From DAIRET01 sp036795455 (GTDB taxonomy: Bacteria; Bacteroidota; Ignavibacteria; Ignavibacteriales; Ignavibacteriaceae): a stretch of DNA of 43,491 nucleotides. Position 1 is the stretch's first letter. Each line of letters starts with the position of its first letter. Below are positions 1 to 7,479 of the stretch, piece after piece. A program made the translations under genes and the position numbers. The DNA lies in the NCBI GenBank assembly GCA_036795455.1, contig DAIRET010000006.1, forward strand, positions 1-43,491. The letters are read 5' to 3'. Under the pieces are notes generated by a model. That model was given only the letters and a program-made list of their open reading frames with translations. It was not told the origin of the DNA and ran no database searches.

Positions 1-2
1 GT

Positions 3-500
3 AATTTTGCAAACATTCTTATTCCATTGTCAATTTATTGGCTATTGCCTGCATTTTTAATTGGAATTGTTGCATACTTCGCAAAGGGAACATTCCCACT
101 AATTGCAATTTTTACAGTCTTGATTTACGGATTACTAGAAGAAATTGGTTGGCGTGGTTTCTTGCAACAATTATTAGTACCATTACCAAAATTTGTTGGA
201 ATACTGATAATAACTATTTTGTGGTTTGTTTGGCATTTGAATTTTAACTTAACCAGCTCAAATATAATTTTCTTTTTTATCTTATTGTTAGGGAGTTGGG
301 GGATCGGTTTGGTGGCAGAAAAGACAAACTCGTTATTAGCGGTTGCAGCATTTCATTCTCTTAATAACTTCTTTGCCGAATTAAATTTACAGACAGCTAT
401 TTTATTGACAATTCTTATAACTGTATGGATTATCAGCATTATATATCGACTTAAATTAGAGAAAATTAGTTTTAAAAGTAATCATAACACCTGCCCATAA
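3..500 (+). CDS. CPBP-family intramembrane metalloprotease, 5' end outside window
   Basis: The reading frame is open from the left edge, so the true start lies upstream; the first in-window start would be TTG at 27. The protein is almost all membrane helix. Counting from position 27 it carries the CPBP/Abi signature EEIGWRG at residues 38-44, a second motif HLNF near 70 and a third F-H-S-L-N-N near 109, which together supply the glutamate and histidine metal/catalytic residues of this family. Family members cleave prenylated or other membrane substrates, or act in bacteriocin immunity; the substrate here is unknown. The TAA stop lies inside the first arm of the attC-like site at 495, as is common for cassette genes. 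Family call is secure; role is not. Confidence 0.85.
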   Translation, partial: NFANILIPLSIYWLLPAFLIGIVAYFAKGTFPLIAIFTVLIYGLLEEIGWRGFLQQLLVPLPKFVGILIITILWFVWHLNFNLTSSNIIFFFILLLGSWGIGLVAEKTNSLLAVAAFHSLNNFFAELNLQTAILLTILITVWIISIIYRLKLEKISFKSNHNTCP

Positions 501-649
501 CACGGGTTTTGCGTCAGGGGGTGACTCCGACCTGTCGGGGCAAACTTGGAGCTTTGTGTCCCACCTAGCTGGATTCAGTGCTGGTTGACCCCGAAAACGT
601 TCGGAATGATCCGCAAACCGCCACTGCACCAAGAGCCAAAACGTTGTGG
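495..649 (+). other. attC-like recombination site 1
   Basis: The left arm is CCATAAC (495-501) followed by a GGTTTTGC box. The right end is GCCAAAAC followed by GTTGTGG (643-649). The outer 7-mers pair with one G-T wobble, and the inner boxes GTTTTG and CAAAAC pair exactly, giving the R''-L''...L'-R' layout of an integron attC site over 155 bp. CCATAAC departs from the RYYYAAC consensus at one position. It separates the protease gene from the next lipoprotein gene. Confidence 0.65.
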
Positions 650-671
650 AGCATAAAACATTAACAAAATT

Positions 672-1295
672 ATGTACTTAAAATCGATGAAATCTAAAAG
701 ATACTTGCTTTGTATAATCCTATTAGTGGGTTTATCCTTTTCGGGATGTAAAAAAGAGGATGAAATTATTGAACCAACCAATTCGATTATTTACAAATTG
801 GATGGACGAACAGTAAAATTAGGAGACCCCTCCCCGATTGCAATTGACTTGTCAGAAGATGGACAGGTGGATTTTACAATATTTGTAGAATTGACTGCAA
901 ATAGTCAGGGTGATCGGCTGTATGCCGGTATGAATCCAATCGGGGCTAATTTAATAAAATCAGGACCGCCAATCGATGAGAATTTCTTAAATATGGGTTT
1001 ATTAGTTGCTGAGATTCCAGGCTCAACAATAGATTTTAATGTCGGGCAAAATCAGCAATGGACGCCTGAATTCGGTGCCTTAGTCATAAGAAATACATTT
1101 ACAAATGGGGATGTTTCTTATGAGGGTAATTGGGCTGATTCGGAACAAATTGTTGGAATACAGAACAAAATAAACCAGTCTGTTCATTTCGGCTGGCTGC
1201 GAATTAAGTTTGATAAGACGACAGAAATTGTAACCTTAATTGACTATGCTTATAACTCGATAGCAAGTCAACCAATTATAGCAGGCACTAAGTGA
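672..1295 (+). CDS. Hypothetical lipoprotein
   Basis: This 207-residue protein begins with a charged stretch and a hydrophobic segment ending in the lipobox LSFSGC, with the acylated cysteine at residue 26. It should therefore be anchored in the inner or outer membrane facing the periplasm. The ATG at 687 (residue 6) would give a more usual signal peptide and is an equally good start; no strong ribosome site separates the two. The mature part is rich in beta-strand-like segments and contains DGQVDFTI and GWLRIKFD, a pattern seen in Bacteroidota secreted proteins of unknown function. It lies alone between two attC-like sites, as a one-gene cassette. I do not recognise a specific function. Confidence 0.8.
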   Translation: MYLKSMKSKRYLLCIILLVGLSFSGCKKEDEIIEPTNSIIYKLDGRTVKLGDPSPIAIDLSEDGQVDFTIFVELTANSQGDRLYAGMNPIGANLIKSGPPIDENFLNMGLLVAEIPGSTIDFNVGQNQQWTPEFGALVIRNTFTNGDVSYEGNWADSEQIVGIQNKINQSVHFGWLRIKFDKTTEIVTLIDYAYNSIASQPIIAGTK

Positions 1296-1322
1296 ATGTA
1301 AATTTATAGGACCATACTTAAA

Positions 1323-1470
1323 AGCTTAACAACATTGTGTATAAATAATGCCGTGGATTGTAGTGTATTCGGGCGTTCTACCCCGTGTCAAGTTTTTTAA
1401 CATTGGATAGGTATAAAGTCCGAAACCCGCGACTACGGCAAGCGGCAAAACTTTAAGGCACCAGTTGAGT
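1323..1470 (+). other. attC-like recombination site 2
   Basis: GCTTAAC (1323-1329) fits the integron R'' consensus RYYYAAC exactly and GTTGAGT (1464-1470) fits the R' consensus GTTRRRY exactly. They pair with two G-T wobbles. Inner complementary blocks TGCCGT (about 1348) and ACGGCA (about 1434) can extend the hairpin. The element is 148 bp and follows the lipoprotein gene by 27 bp. Confidence 0.68.
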
Positions 1471-1552
1471 GAGGGAAAATATATGGATACGTTAGGAATG
1501 GTTTTGTAAATTAAACTTCGACTTTAAAATGAATAATAGAAAAGGAGTAATT

Positions 1553-2839
1553 ATGAGAAAAATCATTATTGTTTTTACATTGATATTCTCACTCATTGAT
1601 ATTTCCTATTGTCAGAAATATATCGACGTATTAACCCTGCCTCAACCAGATAGTAGTTTAAAATACTGGAATTCATTTTATGAGAATGCAGATAAAATAA
1701 TGGTTTTATCCGATAAGTACGCAAATGATAATGAATATAAAAGAATTTATGGTTACTTCTTGGGTGATACGACACTTATAGTAAAAATGGAATCGGAATT
1801 AAGCGAAGATGACTATAATAGACCTCTCTTGATTCATGGTCCAATTGATGGCTTTAAAAATTGGGGAAAATTTAACGTTCCCATTAAAACGGTTAAAAAC
1901 GGGTTTAAGTTTTTTGATAATTATTATACAGAGCCAAATGATGGCATATATTACACCTCGCGCTCTCGAATGGTATTTACCGGTAATTCGATTAATCCCG
2001 TTTGGCTGGTTCAGGCTCAATTTCATTATTTTCCGTATACAATTGTTAGAAATAATGAGAGAGCCATTTTAGGAAATGATTTGCCCAGCGAAACATTTGA
2101 AATTGATTTGATTTCGATCAGAAACAATAATTACACAACGATAACAACCCAAGATTTTATACTTTATGTTTCAAAAAATATTGATCCGGCATTGGTGTCC
2201 GAAAATGTGGCAGTGATTGATTCATTCCCCCAAAAGGTTTATGAACAATTGAACATAAAACCGGTTACCGACCCAATTGCCGCTTATATTCATTCAGAAC
2301 CCAACGAAGCTACTTTTTTTGCAAATTTTTATTGGATGCAAGGGTATGATGAGTTACCTAATGATAGAACTTTTGGAACAGTATTTATGAAACAATTACA
2401 CTGTGTCGGTTTTTATACCGGACTGATTAAACATGAAGCATTTCATGCTATTTGGGAGAAATCAGTTGGTTCTACGACTAATGCGTTTTTTATTGAAGGT
2501 ATACAAGGTTATTATGAGTGGGGACAAGATACCTCAAAAATAAATAGCGATTACAAGATGTTAAACAGTCACATTGATTATCTTAAATCTCCGGATTTTA
2601 AAGAGTTAGTTTTGGAAGGTTCCACGTATTCTTTTTGGGGAAAAGCACCTTCTCCCGATGGTTGGACTATCGCGTATCCCTTATCCGGTTTATTCGTAAA
2701 GCATTTAATTGATAATTGGGGTATCGAGCGTTTTAAAGAAATGTATGTTATTGAAGATAAGCTATTGGCTTTCAAAGAGCTATATAACAAAACCGTTGAT
2801 GAATTAATTACGGATTTTATCAACCGGATAGACAATTGA
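1553..2839 (+). CDS. Secreted zinc peptidase, MA-like (gluzincin) type
   Basis: The start at 1553 is chosen over the in-frame ATG at 1529 because an AAAGGAG ribosome site lies just upstream and a clean signal peptide (MRKIII... to about residue 20, SYCQ) follows. The 428-residue product has the zinc motif HEAFH at residues 294-298 and a candidate third ligand, E315, in FFIEGIQGYYEW, the HExxH-16-E spacing of gluzincins. A later stretch, YPLSGLFVKHLI with WGIERFKEMY, matches the helical tail of peptidase-MA-like proteins. The large N-terminal part is not recognised. Likely periplasmic or secreted; substrate unknown. It sits in a cassette whose 3' portion also holds a truncated second gene. Confidence 0.72.
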   Translation: MRKIIIVFTLIFSLIDISYCQKYIDVLTLPQPDSSLKYWNSFYENADKIMVLSDKYANDNEYKRIYGYFLGDTTLIVKMESELSEDDYNRPLLIHGPIDGFKNWGKFNVPIKTVKNGFKFFDNYYTEPNDGIYYTSRSRMVFTGNSINPVWLVQAQFHYFPYTIVRNNERAILGNDLPSETFEIDLISIRNNNYTTITTQDFILYVSKNIDPALVSENVAVIDSFPQKVYEQLNIKPVTDPIAAYIHSEPNEATFFANFYWMQGYDELPNDRTFGTVFMKQLHCVGFYTGLIKHEAFHAIWEKSVGSTTNAFFIEGIQGYYEWGQDTSKINSDYKMLNSHIDYLKSPDFKELVLEGSTYSFWGKAPSPDGWTIAYPLSGLFVKHLIDNWGIERFKEMYVIEDKLLAFKELYNKTVDELITDFINRIDN

Positions 2840-2851
2840 CGGAGTAATTAA

Positions 2852-3091
2852 TACAGCAACAATGGACAGGTGGTTTATGCCTTTGACAGTATTTCTCTTG
2901 GAAAATACATCAATGAAACAATTCATGATTGTGAAGCGATGTTATATGGAAGACATACATATTACATCCTATCAAGTTATTGGTCGCAGCTAAAAAATAA
3001 TGAATTCGGGATAGCAGATAAACTAAATACAACCAGAAAATATCTGCTTTCAACAATAATTAAAAAGCTAATTGGGGTGAGACCGAGATAA
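2852..3091 (+). pseudogene. Remnant of a dihydrofolate-reductase-family (RibD C-terminal-like) protein
   Basis: The frame is open between stops at 2849 and 3089 and reads as the middle of a DHFR/RibD_C-family protein: YAFDSISLGKYINETI, then AMLYGRHTY, SSYW, EFGIADKLN and RKYLLS. The family's N-terminal strand (normally starting with the nucleotide-binding fold and 'SLDG') and the whole C-terminal half ('FGSG...' and following) are absent. The only in-frame start is a GTG at 2870 with no ribosome site. This points to a fragment left by deletion on both sides rather than a working gene. No attC-like site separates it from the preceding peptidase gene, so the same deletion may have removed one. 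Confidence 0.65.
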
Positions 3092-3105
3092 TTTACCGGA
3101 ATGTT

Positions 3106-3251
3106 ATTTAACAAGTTCAAAAGTGATGGTTCAATAGTTCAGACAGGCTATGTCCATATTTCGAAGTTTATGTTCGGTTAAAAGTAAGTGCTTTTGTACA
3201 ACCACTTTCAGCAAGTAGAGGACATTATGGTCAGCCAAAAACTTGTTGGAA
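3106..3251 (+). other. attC-like recombination site 3
   Basis: ATTTAAC (3106-3112) matches RYYYAAC. The distal end has GTTGGAA (3245-3251), which deviates from GTTRRRY only in the last base. The arms extend inward as TTTAACAAGTT against AACTTGTTGGA, so the 146 bp element can fold as a long imperfect hairpin. It follows the DHFR-like fragment and precedes DUF3781. Confidence 0.55.
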
Positions 3252-3286
3252 CACGTTACAGTCACACGATTTAACGATATAGTATT

Positions 3287-3550
3287 ATGAATATAAATAA
3301 ACCTGAAATTTTAAGCCGTATGTGCTACACCGAATTGGTCTATGGACGAATTAACAAAAAACTGAAAACCCAACTTTCAAAAATTGAAATAGAAGAATTG
3401 CTGTATAAACTAATCTTAGAGAAAAAAGAATCCTGTTTTGAACGGATTGGAAAGAATATATATGTTACAAACCCTGAAAATCGGATTACAATAACAATAA
3501 ACAAAAACACAATCAGAATTATTACAGTTGACTATGTAAAGGAACAATAA
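3287..3550 (+). CDS. DUF3781 family protein
   Basis: This 87-residue cytoplasmic protein has the sequence style of DUF3781: CYTELVYGRINKKLKTQL near the start, then IEIEELLYKLI, ERIGKNIYVTN and a basic, beta-rich end TITINKNTIRIITVD. There is no signal peptide or membrane segment. The family has no established function. The stop is only 3 bp before the next gene, so the two are co-transcribed and probably travel in the same cassette. Confidence 0.8.
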   Translation: MNINKPEILSRMCYTELVYGRINKKLKTQLSKIEIEELLYKLILEKKESCFERIGKNIYVTNPENRITITINKNTIRIITVDYVKEQ

Positions 3551-3553
3551 GAT

Positions 3554-4003
3554 ATGACAAATGGATTTAAGATAATCGGAATTTCTATTAGAACCACAAA
3601 CAAAGACCGGCAATCACAACATGATTTGGCGAAACTTTGGGAACAATTCTTTGCAGACAATATTTACGGAAAAATTCCCAATAAGGTTTCCGACAACATT
3701 CTCTCAATCTATACCGACTATAAAAGTGATTTTACGGACGAATACACCTCAATTATTGGCGTCCCGGTTTCAACACTTGACGAGATACCGGGAGGACTCA
3801 TCGGGCGCGAATTTAAACCCGACAGTTTCCAAAAATTTGTCGCTAAAGGCGAAATACCCGATGCAGTTGTGAATACATGGCTTAACATTTGGCAAAGAGA
3901 TAAAGAACTTAAACGCAAATATACTTACGACTTTGAAGTTTACGGGCAAAAATCTCGAAACGGAGAAAATTCGGAAGTAGAAATTTTCATTGCAACAGAA
4001 TAA
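3554..4003 (+). CDS. Integron-cassette (Cass2)-like effector-binding protein, GyrI/AraC_E_bind fold
   Basis: A 149-residue protein of the stand-alone effector-binding type. It shows the order expected for the Cass2/GyrI-like group: IIGISIRTTN strand, LAKLWEQFF helix, IYTDYKSDFTDEYTSIIGVPV, then KFVAKGEIPDAVVNTWLNIW and a final FEVYG...VEIFIATE strand. Family members bind small, often cationic, aromatic drugs or fold onto a DNA-binding partner; none is fused here. Cass2 itself was described from an integron gene cassette, so the setting between attC-like sites fits. The gene is 3 bp downstream of DUF3781. The ligand cannot be told from sequence. Confidence 0.82.
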   Translation: MTNGFKIIGISIRTTNKDRQSQHDLAKLWEQFFADNIYGKIPNKVSDNILSIYTDYKSDFTDEYTSIIGVPVSTLDEIPGGLIGREFKPDSFQKFVAKGEIPDAVVNTWLNIWQRDKELKRKYTYDFEVYGQKSRNGENSEVEIFIATE

Positions 4004-4145
4004 AACACGCGTACCCCAAAACAGTGCGGGCAACAGTCAACAAGAAGGTTGTAAAAAAAACAGGAAACAGATAATTCTAACTTTAGTATTTTATTGCATG
4101 ATACCAGTTTTTGGGTTTTCACAACAGAATCAATTAGGAGAAGAT

Positions 4146-4694
4146 ATGAAAATAGCATTGATAATTATTGACATTCAGAATGATTATTTCGATAAAGGAA
4201 CCATGCAGCTTGTTGGTTCCGACAAAGCAAGCAATAATGCGAAATTAATTCTTGAACACTTTAGAAAGAATAACTTGCCGATAATCCATGTACAACATAT
4301 CGCGGCAACACCAACAGCAACATTTTTTTTGCCGAATACAAAAGGGGTGGGAATTCATGACAACGTAAAACCGTTAGAGCAAGAAAAGGTAATTGCTAAG
4401 CATTATCCAAATAGTTTTAGAGAAACCGAATTACTTGACTATTTAAAAGATAAAAAGATTACCGATCTGGTTATCTGCGGCATGATGACTCACATGTGTA
4501 TTGATGCAACCGTAAGAGCAGCAAAAGATTTTGGATTTAATATCATTTTAATTGGTGATGCCTGTGCAACAAAAGACCAGGAAATAAATGGATGTATAGT
4601 AAAAGCCGGGGAGGTTCAAAATAGTTTTTTGGCAGCGCTAAACTATTTTTACGCAACTGTTAAGACAACCGAACAGTTTTTAGATAAAAAATAA
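4146..4694 (+). CDS. Isochorismatase-family cysteine hydrolase
   Basis: The product is 182 residues from the ATG at 4146, which is preceded by TTAGGAGAAG and begins with the classic first strand IALIIIDIQNDYF. The triad of the family is visible: D9 in DIQND, K85 in AKHYPNSF and C118 in MTHMCID, so it should be an active hydrolase of amide or ester bonds (nicotinamidase/isochorismatase type). The same frame is open back to an ATG at 3990, and residues just before 4146 resemble a signal peptide (hydrophobic stretch then FGFSQQNQ). That extension lacks a start codon in the right place, so I treat it as non-coding or a remnant. Confidence 0.85.
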   Translation: MKIALIIIDIQNDYFDKGTMQLVGSDKASNNAKLILEHFRKNNLPIIHVQHIAATPTATFFLPNTKGVGIHDNVKPLEQEKVIAKHYPNSFRETELLDYLKDKKITDLVICGMMTHMCIDATVRAAKDFGFNIILIGDACATKDQEINGCIVKAGEVQNSFLAALNYFYATVKTTEQFLDKK

Positions 4695-4713
4695 GTACAT
4701 CTGATAATCGTGT

Positions 4714-4768
4714 ATTTAACATGGGTGGTAATACAAAAAAAACTAACAATCTCATTACTCAGTTGGAA
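4714..4768 (+). other. Possible short attC-like site
   Basis: ATTTAAC (4714-4720) and GTTGGAA (4762-4768) repeat the terminal 7-mers of site 3. Between them TGGTAAT and ATTACTCA can pair as inner boxes. At 55 bp it is at the short limit for attC and the spacers are uneven, so this is weak. It lies in the expected place between two cassette genes. Confidence 0.3.
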
Positions 4769-4849
4769 AAACTCAAAATTTAACTTTATGTTTAGTTATG
4801 TGTAAATTGAGTTACCGATTTTGATTTAATTTTTTTAAGGATTTATAAA

Positions 4850-5296
4850 ATGCACCCCAAAATATTTGTAGTTGTTCTAATACTTCTTTTCAGTTTTTCA
4901 TGTGGAGATTCGGGAGATAAAAACGCCTCAACTGAAGAGAATAGCGACAAAGTGGAAAATTCCCAACCCGGTAATTCTATACCCGATATCACCGGTTATT
5001 ACAGATTACCTGAATTGGGTTGTAATATCGCACTTACAATAGTAAAGGAGAATGGTGTTCTAAAGTATTACTTTAAGGGTGAACATCTTGATTTGGAAGG
5101 AACTGCTCTCGTTCATGTAGAAGAAGATATTTATTATGTAACCTTTGATGGCCCTATAGGAAATACACCCCCTAAAACCGTAAGCGGACAGTTTATCGAT
5201 AATACTATTACAATCCAGAATTACGGTAATACAATGAATGATTATCATCACTTTCAAGATTGCGGAGATAAATACTTGGAATTTAAAAAGAATTAA
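4850..5296 (+). CDS. Hypothetical small lipoprotein
   Basis: This 148-residue protein has a short N-terminal hydrophobic segment ending in LLFSFSCGD, a lipobox with the cysteine near residue 18. It is followed by an acidic, serine-rich linker to about residue 45. The globular part opens with DITGYYRLPELGC and continues with alternating strands such as LKYYFKGEHL and TVSGQFIDNTITIQNYG, resembling a small lipocalin-like beta-barrel of the kind common in Bacteroidota lipoproteins; that fold is inference. Ribosome site AAGGATTTATAAA precedes the ATG. No specific function recognised. Confidence 0.75.
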   Translation: MHPKIFVVVLILLFSFSCGDSGDKNASTEENSDKVENSQPGNSIPDITGYYRLPELGCNIALTIVKENGVLKYYFKGEHLDLEGTALVHVEEDIYYVTFDGPIGNTPPKTVSGQFIDNTITIQNYGNTMNDYHHFQDCGDKYLEFKKN

Positions 5297-5330
5297 AAGG
5301 AGCAAACTTAATCCGCGATATTGATTATAT

Positions 5331-5399
5331 ATTACTGGTGTCATTTTTACTTCTTATTTTATATCTTCAGTTACTTGCCCAAAGGGTTTTTATGGAAAT
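5331..5399 (+). repeat. Diverged repeat, copy 1 (hydrophobic-peptide element)
   Basis: These 69 bp align without gaps to 7480-7548 with about 15 mismatches (near 78 percent identity). Both copies encode a peptide of the form LLV-F-LILYLQL in the same frame, and several differences are silent or conservative. Confidence 0.6.
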
Positions 5400-5487
5400 C
5401 CCCCGCAATTGGCAACTTTTCATACCGCCAAACTTTTGCACCAATTGGTTGTATAAAATGATATTAGTAAATAATCTTTCAAAATAG
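5338..5487 (+). CDS. Putative small hydrophobic peptide (49 aa)
   Basis: A GTG at 5338 opens a 49-codon frame beginning with a transmembrane-like stretch, SFLLLILYLQLLAQRVF, and ending with a polar, aromatic tail. The frame is also open upstream, so the start is uncertain and no clear ribosome site is seen. Two things support coding: the N-terminal peptide recurs at 7472-7550 with conservative changes, and the TAG stop falls 9 bp before an attC-like site, the usual place for the end of a cassette gene. It could also be a decayed gene. Function unknown. Confidence 0.35.
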   Translation: MSFLLLILYLQLLAQRVFMEIPRNWQLFIPPNFCTNWLYKMILVNNLSK

Positions 5488-5495
5488 AGACTTGC

Positions 5496-5579
5496 ACTTA
5501 ACTTTTCAAATAAGAATACGATAATAATTATGGTTTTATATAAACTATTCGCATTATTAAAGTTGGTGAAAAGTTGATA
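5496..5579 (+). other. attC-like recombination site 4 (short)
   Basis: ACTTAAC (5496-5502) matches RYYYAAC and runs directly into TTTTCA. The distal end is TGAAAA followed by GTTGATA (5573-5579). AACTTTTCA and TGAAAAGTT are perfect 9-base complements. At 84 bp it is within the attC size range. Confidence 0.5.
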
Positions 5580-5872
5580 TATAAAGTCCATTTTGTTGAG
5601 GGTTTATGGATAAATAGGAAATGAGTTGATGACTTAATGAATGCTTTGATTGGAAAAGATTAAAAAGTAAAAAACTCCACGCCCCAAGACGTTATCTGCA
5701 AGTTTAAGACGGCATTACGGAAAGACGATAGAATAGTCAATAAACAACTTTTATGGTTCTAAAAAAATATTTTGTAAAACTGAAAACAAAAGTGGAGACC
5801 TGAACCCACTCAAAAATAACGGGGCGAAATCGAAAAGCCAAATGAGTAGTAGATAATTAAAAGGAATAAATT
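5580..5872 (+). other. Gene-free spacer with attC-like half-sites
   Basis: No convincing gene is seen here. CGCCCCAAGACGTTATCT (5680-5697) has the look of an attC right end (L' then R'), but no partner left end lies upstream. ATAACGGGGCG (5816-5826) is its inverted complement and looks like a left end. The phrase ACGGGGCGAA recurs just before the DUF3089 gene near 7557. This is probably the scar of lost or rearranged cassettes. A ribosome site AAAAGGAA near 5861 serves the next gene. Confidence 0.4.
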
Positions 5873-7189
5873 ATGAAAATGTATATGAAATTATTAAGTG
5901 TGGTTTTGGTAATGTTGTGCTTATTTATGCTTGCATCATGCGAAAACCCAAAATCTGGAATCGATCCATTTAGCAATGGTGGGAATGAAAGAAATATGAT
6001 CGTCGTAATCAGCGATATACATCTTGGCGCAGACCTTGCTTATGCTGAGTGTAAAGATAACCTTCCATCTCTTGAGAAATTACTTAAGCAGATTAAAGCA
6101 TCATCTAATGTTAAAGAGCTTGTTATTGCAGGCGATTTGCTTGATGAATGGTTTGTCCCGGCTCCGATCAATACTTATCAGGGCAAGGATCAAGCTGATT
6201 TTGTAAAACGTATTGCTGCAGCCAACAAAGGTGTGATTGATGCTTTTAAAAGCATTATCGATGAAAAGAAAATAACAGTAACTTATGTACCCGGCAACCA
6301 CGATTTAACTGTAACGGAAGCAAGCGTTGAGCTTATTCTACCGGGGATAAAGCAGGCGAGAGACCCGGAACTGGGTTTAGGGACTTACTCCCCGACCGGA
6401 CATCCCGAAATAGCAATTGAGCATGGGCACCGCTACAATTTCTTTTGTGCACCCGATCCCTTTTCAAATCAGGAAATCGCTCCCGGAACAATTTCACCTC
6501 CCGGATATTTTTTCACAAGAATAGCTGCCCTACACGTAACGCAGGGTTTTCCTGCAGCAGGTGATACACTCCCAATTGTTACACCGAACGCTTCGGGTGA
6601 TGAAAGCCAAAACCTATTATATGGATATTGGAAAATTTGGGAATGGGCTGTAAATTATCTTAAGATAAAAAATAGATTTGATGAGAAAATTATTGTAACA
6701 AATTTTAATGGATTCACCGGTACTTACGCAGTTAATGATTTGGTGCCTTTTCAAAAAACTGCGAACGGATTAATTGATGTTAACCTGTACAAAGGTATTC
6801 AAGACACATGGGCTCAAAGACAGGCCCATAACCGAGTGCCTGTTAATATTCCTACCCAACAAGCAATTGCCGGTTCAGATGATCCCAATGAAATGGATAA
6901 TCAGGCTAAAGTACAATATTTTGAAAATCCTAATTCAGATGTAAGAATCGTTGTTTTTGGGCACACACACGTTCCAAGGCTCAAAACATTTAATGACCAT
7001 CAAGGGAGAAAATCAATTTATGTTAACTCAGGGACATGGATAGATCATAATACTTTGGATTCTACTGCAATGAATTTCGTAGTTATAACACCGCAGAACA
7101 ATAATGGATCTTCTCAAACCTTTGTTAAACTTTACAGTTTTAAAAATGAAATAGTTACCGAAATGGCTGCGGATTCATTAAAACCATAA
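5873..7189 (+). CDS. Lipoprotein calcineurin-like metallophosphoesterase
   Basis: The 438-residue product starts with a signal peptide and lipobox MLASCEN (cysteine near residue 24), so it should be membrane-anchored outside the cytoplasm. All metal-binding motifs of the calcineurin-like phosphoesterase fold are present: DIHLGAD (D48, H50), AGDLLDEW (D88), GNHD (N142, H143), IEHGHRY and GHTHVPR (H364, H366). The arrangement resembles LpxH-type UDP-diacylglucosamine pyrophosphatases, but those act in the cytosol, so the substrate here is probably different. An insert of about 100 residues before the GHTH motif is not recognised. The gene stands alone, followed 134 bp later by an attC-like site. 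Confidence 0.88.
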   Translation: MKMYMKLLSVVLVMLCLFMLASCENPKSGIDPFSNGGNERNMIVVISDIHLGADLAYAECKDNLPSLEKLLKQIKASSNVKELVIAGDLLDEWFVPAPINTYQGKDQADFVKRIAAANKGVIDAFKSIIDEKKITVTYVPGNHDLTVTEASVELILPGIKQARDPELGLGTYSPTGHPEIAIEHGHRYNFFCAPDPFSNQEIAPGTISPPGYFFTRIAALHVTQGFPAAGDTLPIVTPNASGDESQNLLYGYWKIWEWAVNYLKIKNRFDEKIIVTNFNGFTGTYAVNDLVPFQKTANGLIDVNLYKGIQDTWAQRQAHNRVPVNIPTQQAIAGSDDPNEMDNQAKVQYFENPNSDVRIVVFGHTHVPRLKTFNDHQGRKSIYVNSGTWIDHNTLDSTAMNFVVITPQNNNGSSQTFVKLYSFKNEIVTEMAADSLKP

Positions 7190-7323
7190 TCAATCAATGA
7201 ATACAATTTCAAAACAATTTGTAAAAAAAACTCATTACGCTTATAACTATAAGCAAGAAGATAATTGATATTCGAATTCATTATTGAAGAAGTTTCCTAG
7301 TTTGTTAATAATGGATTAATTAC

Positions 7324-7455
7324 AGCTAACAGAACGCGGTTTAATCGATTATTGGTTTTGCGGTTTGCGAAAGAATTGTAACAATCTCAACATGTCGTGT
7401 ATCTTGTGTGAAATTTCCCGCAATCTCTTACCGACTTTACCGCGGAATGTTAGCG
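7324..7455 (+). other. attC-like recombination site 5 (best example)
   Basis: AGCTAAC (7324-7330) with an inner box AACGCGGTTTAA faces CTTTACCGCG with the distal GTTAGCG (7449-7455). GCTAAC/GTTAGC and CGCGGT/ACCGCG are exact complements separated by short spacers of different length, which is the asymmetry expected of attC L and R boxes. Length is 132 bp. It follows the metallophosphoesterase and is the last such site I can find. Confidence 0.7.
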
Positions 7456-7479
7456 TGTATCAAAAAAGTTCATGACCCG

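Noticed and set aside
575..781. Minus-strand ORF inside the first attC-like region
   Set aside because: It spans an inverted repeat and the start of a convincing lipoprotein gene; its translation has no protein-like pattern.
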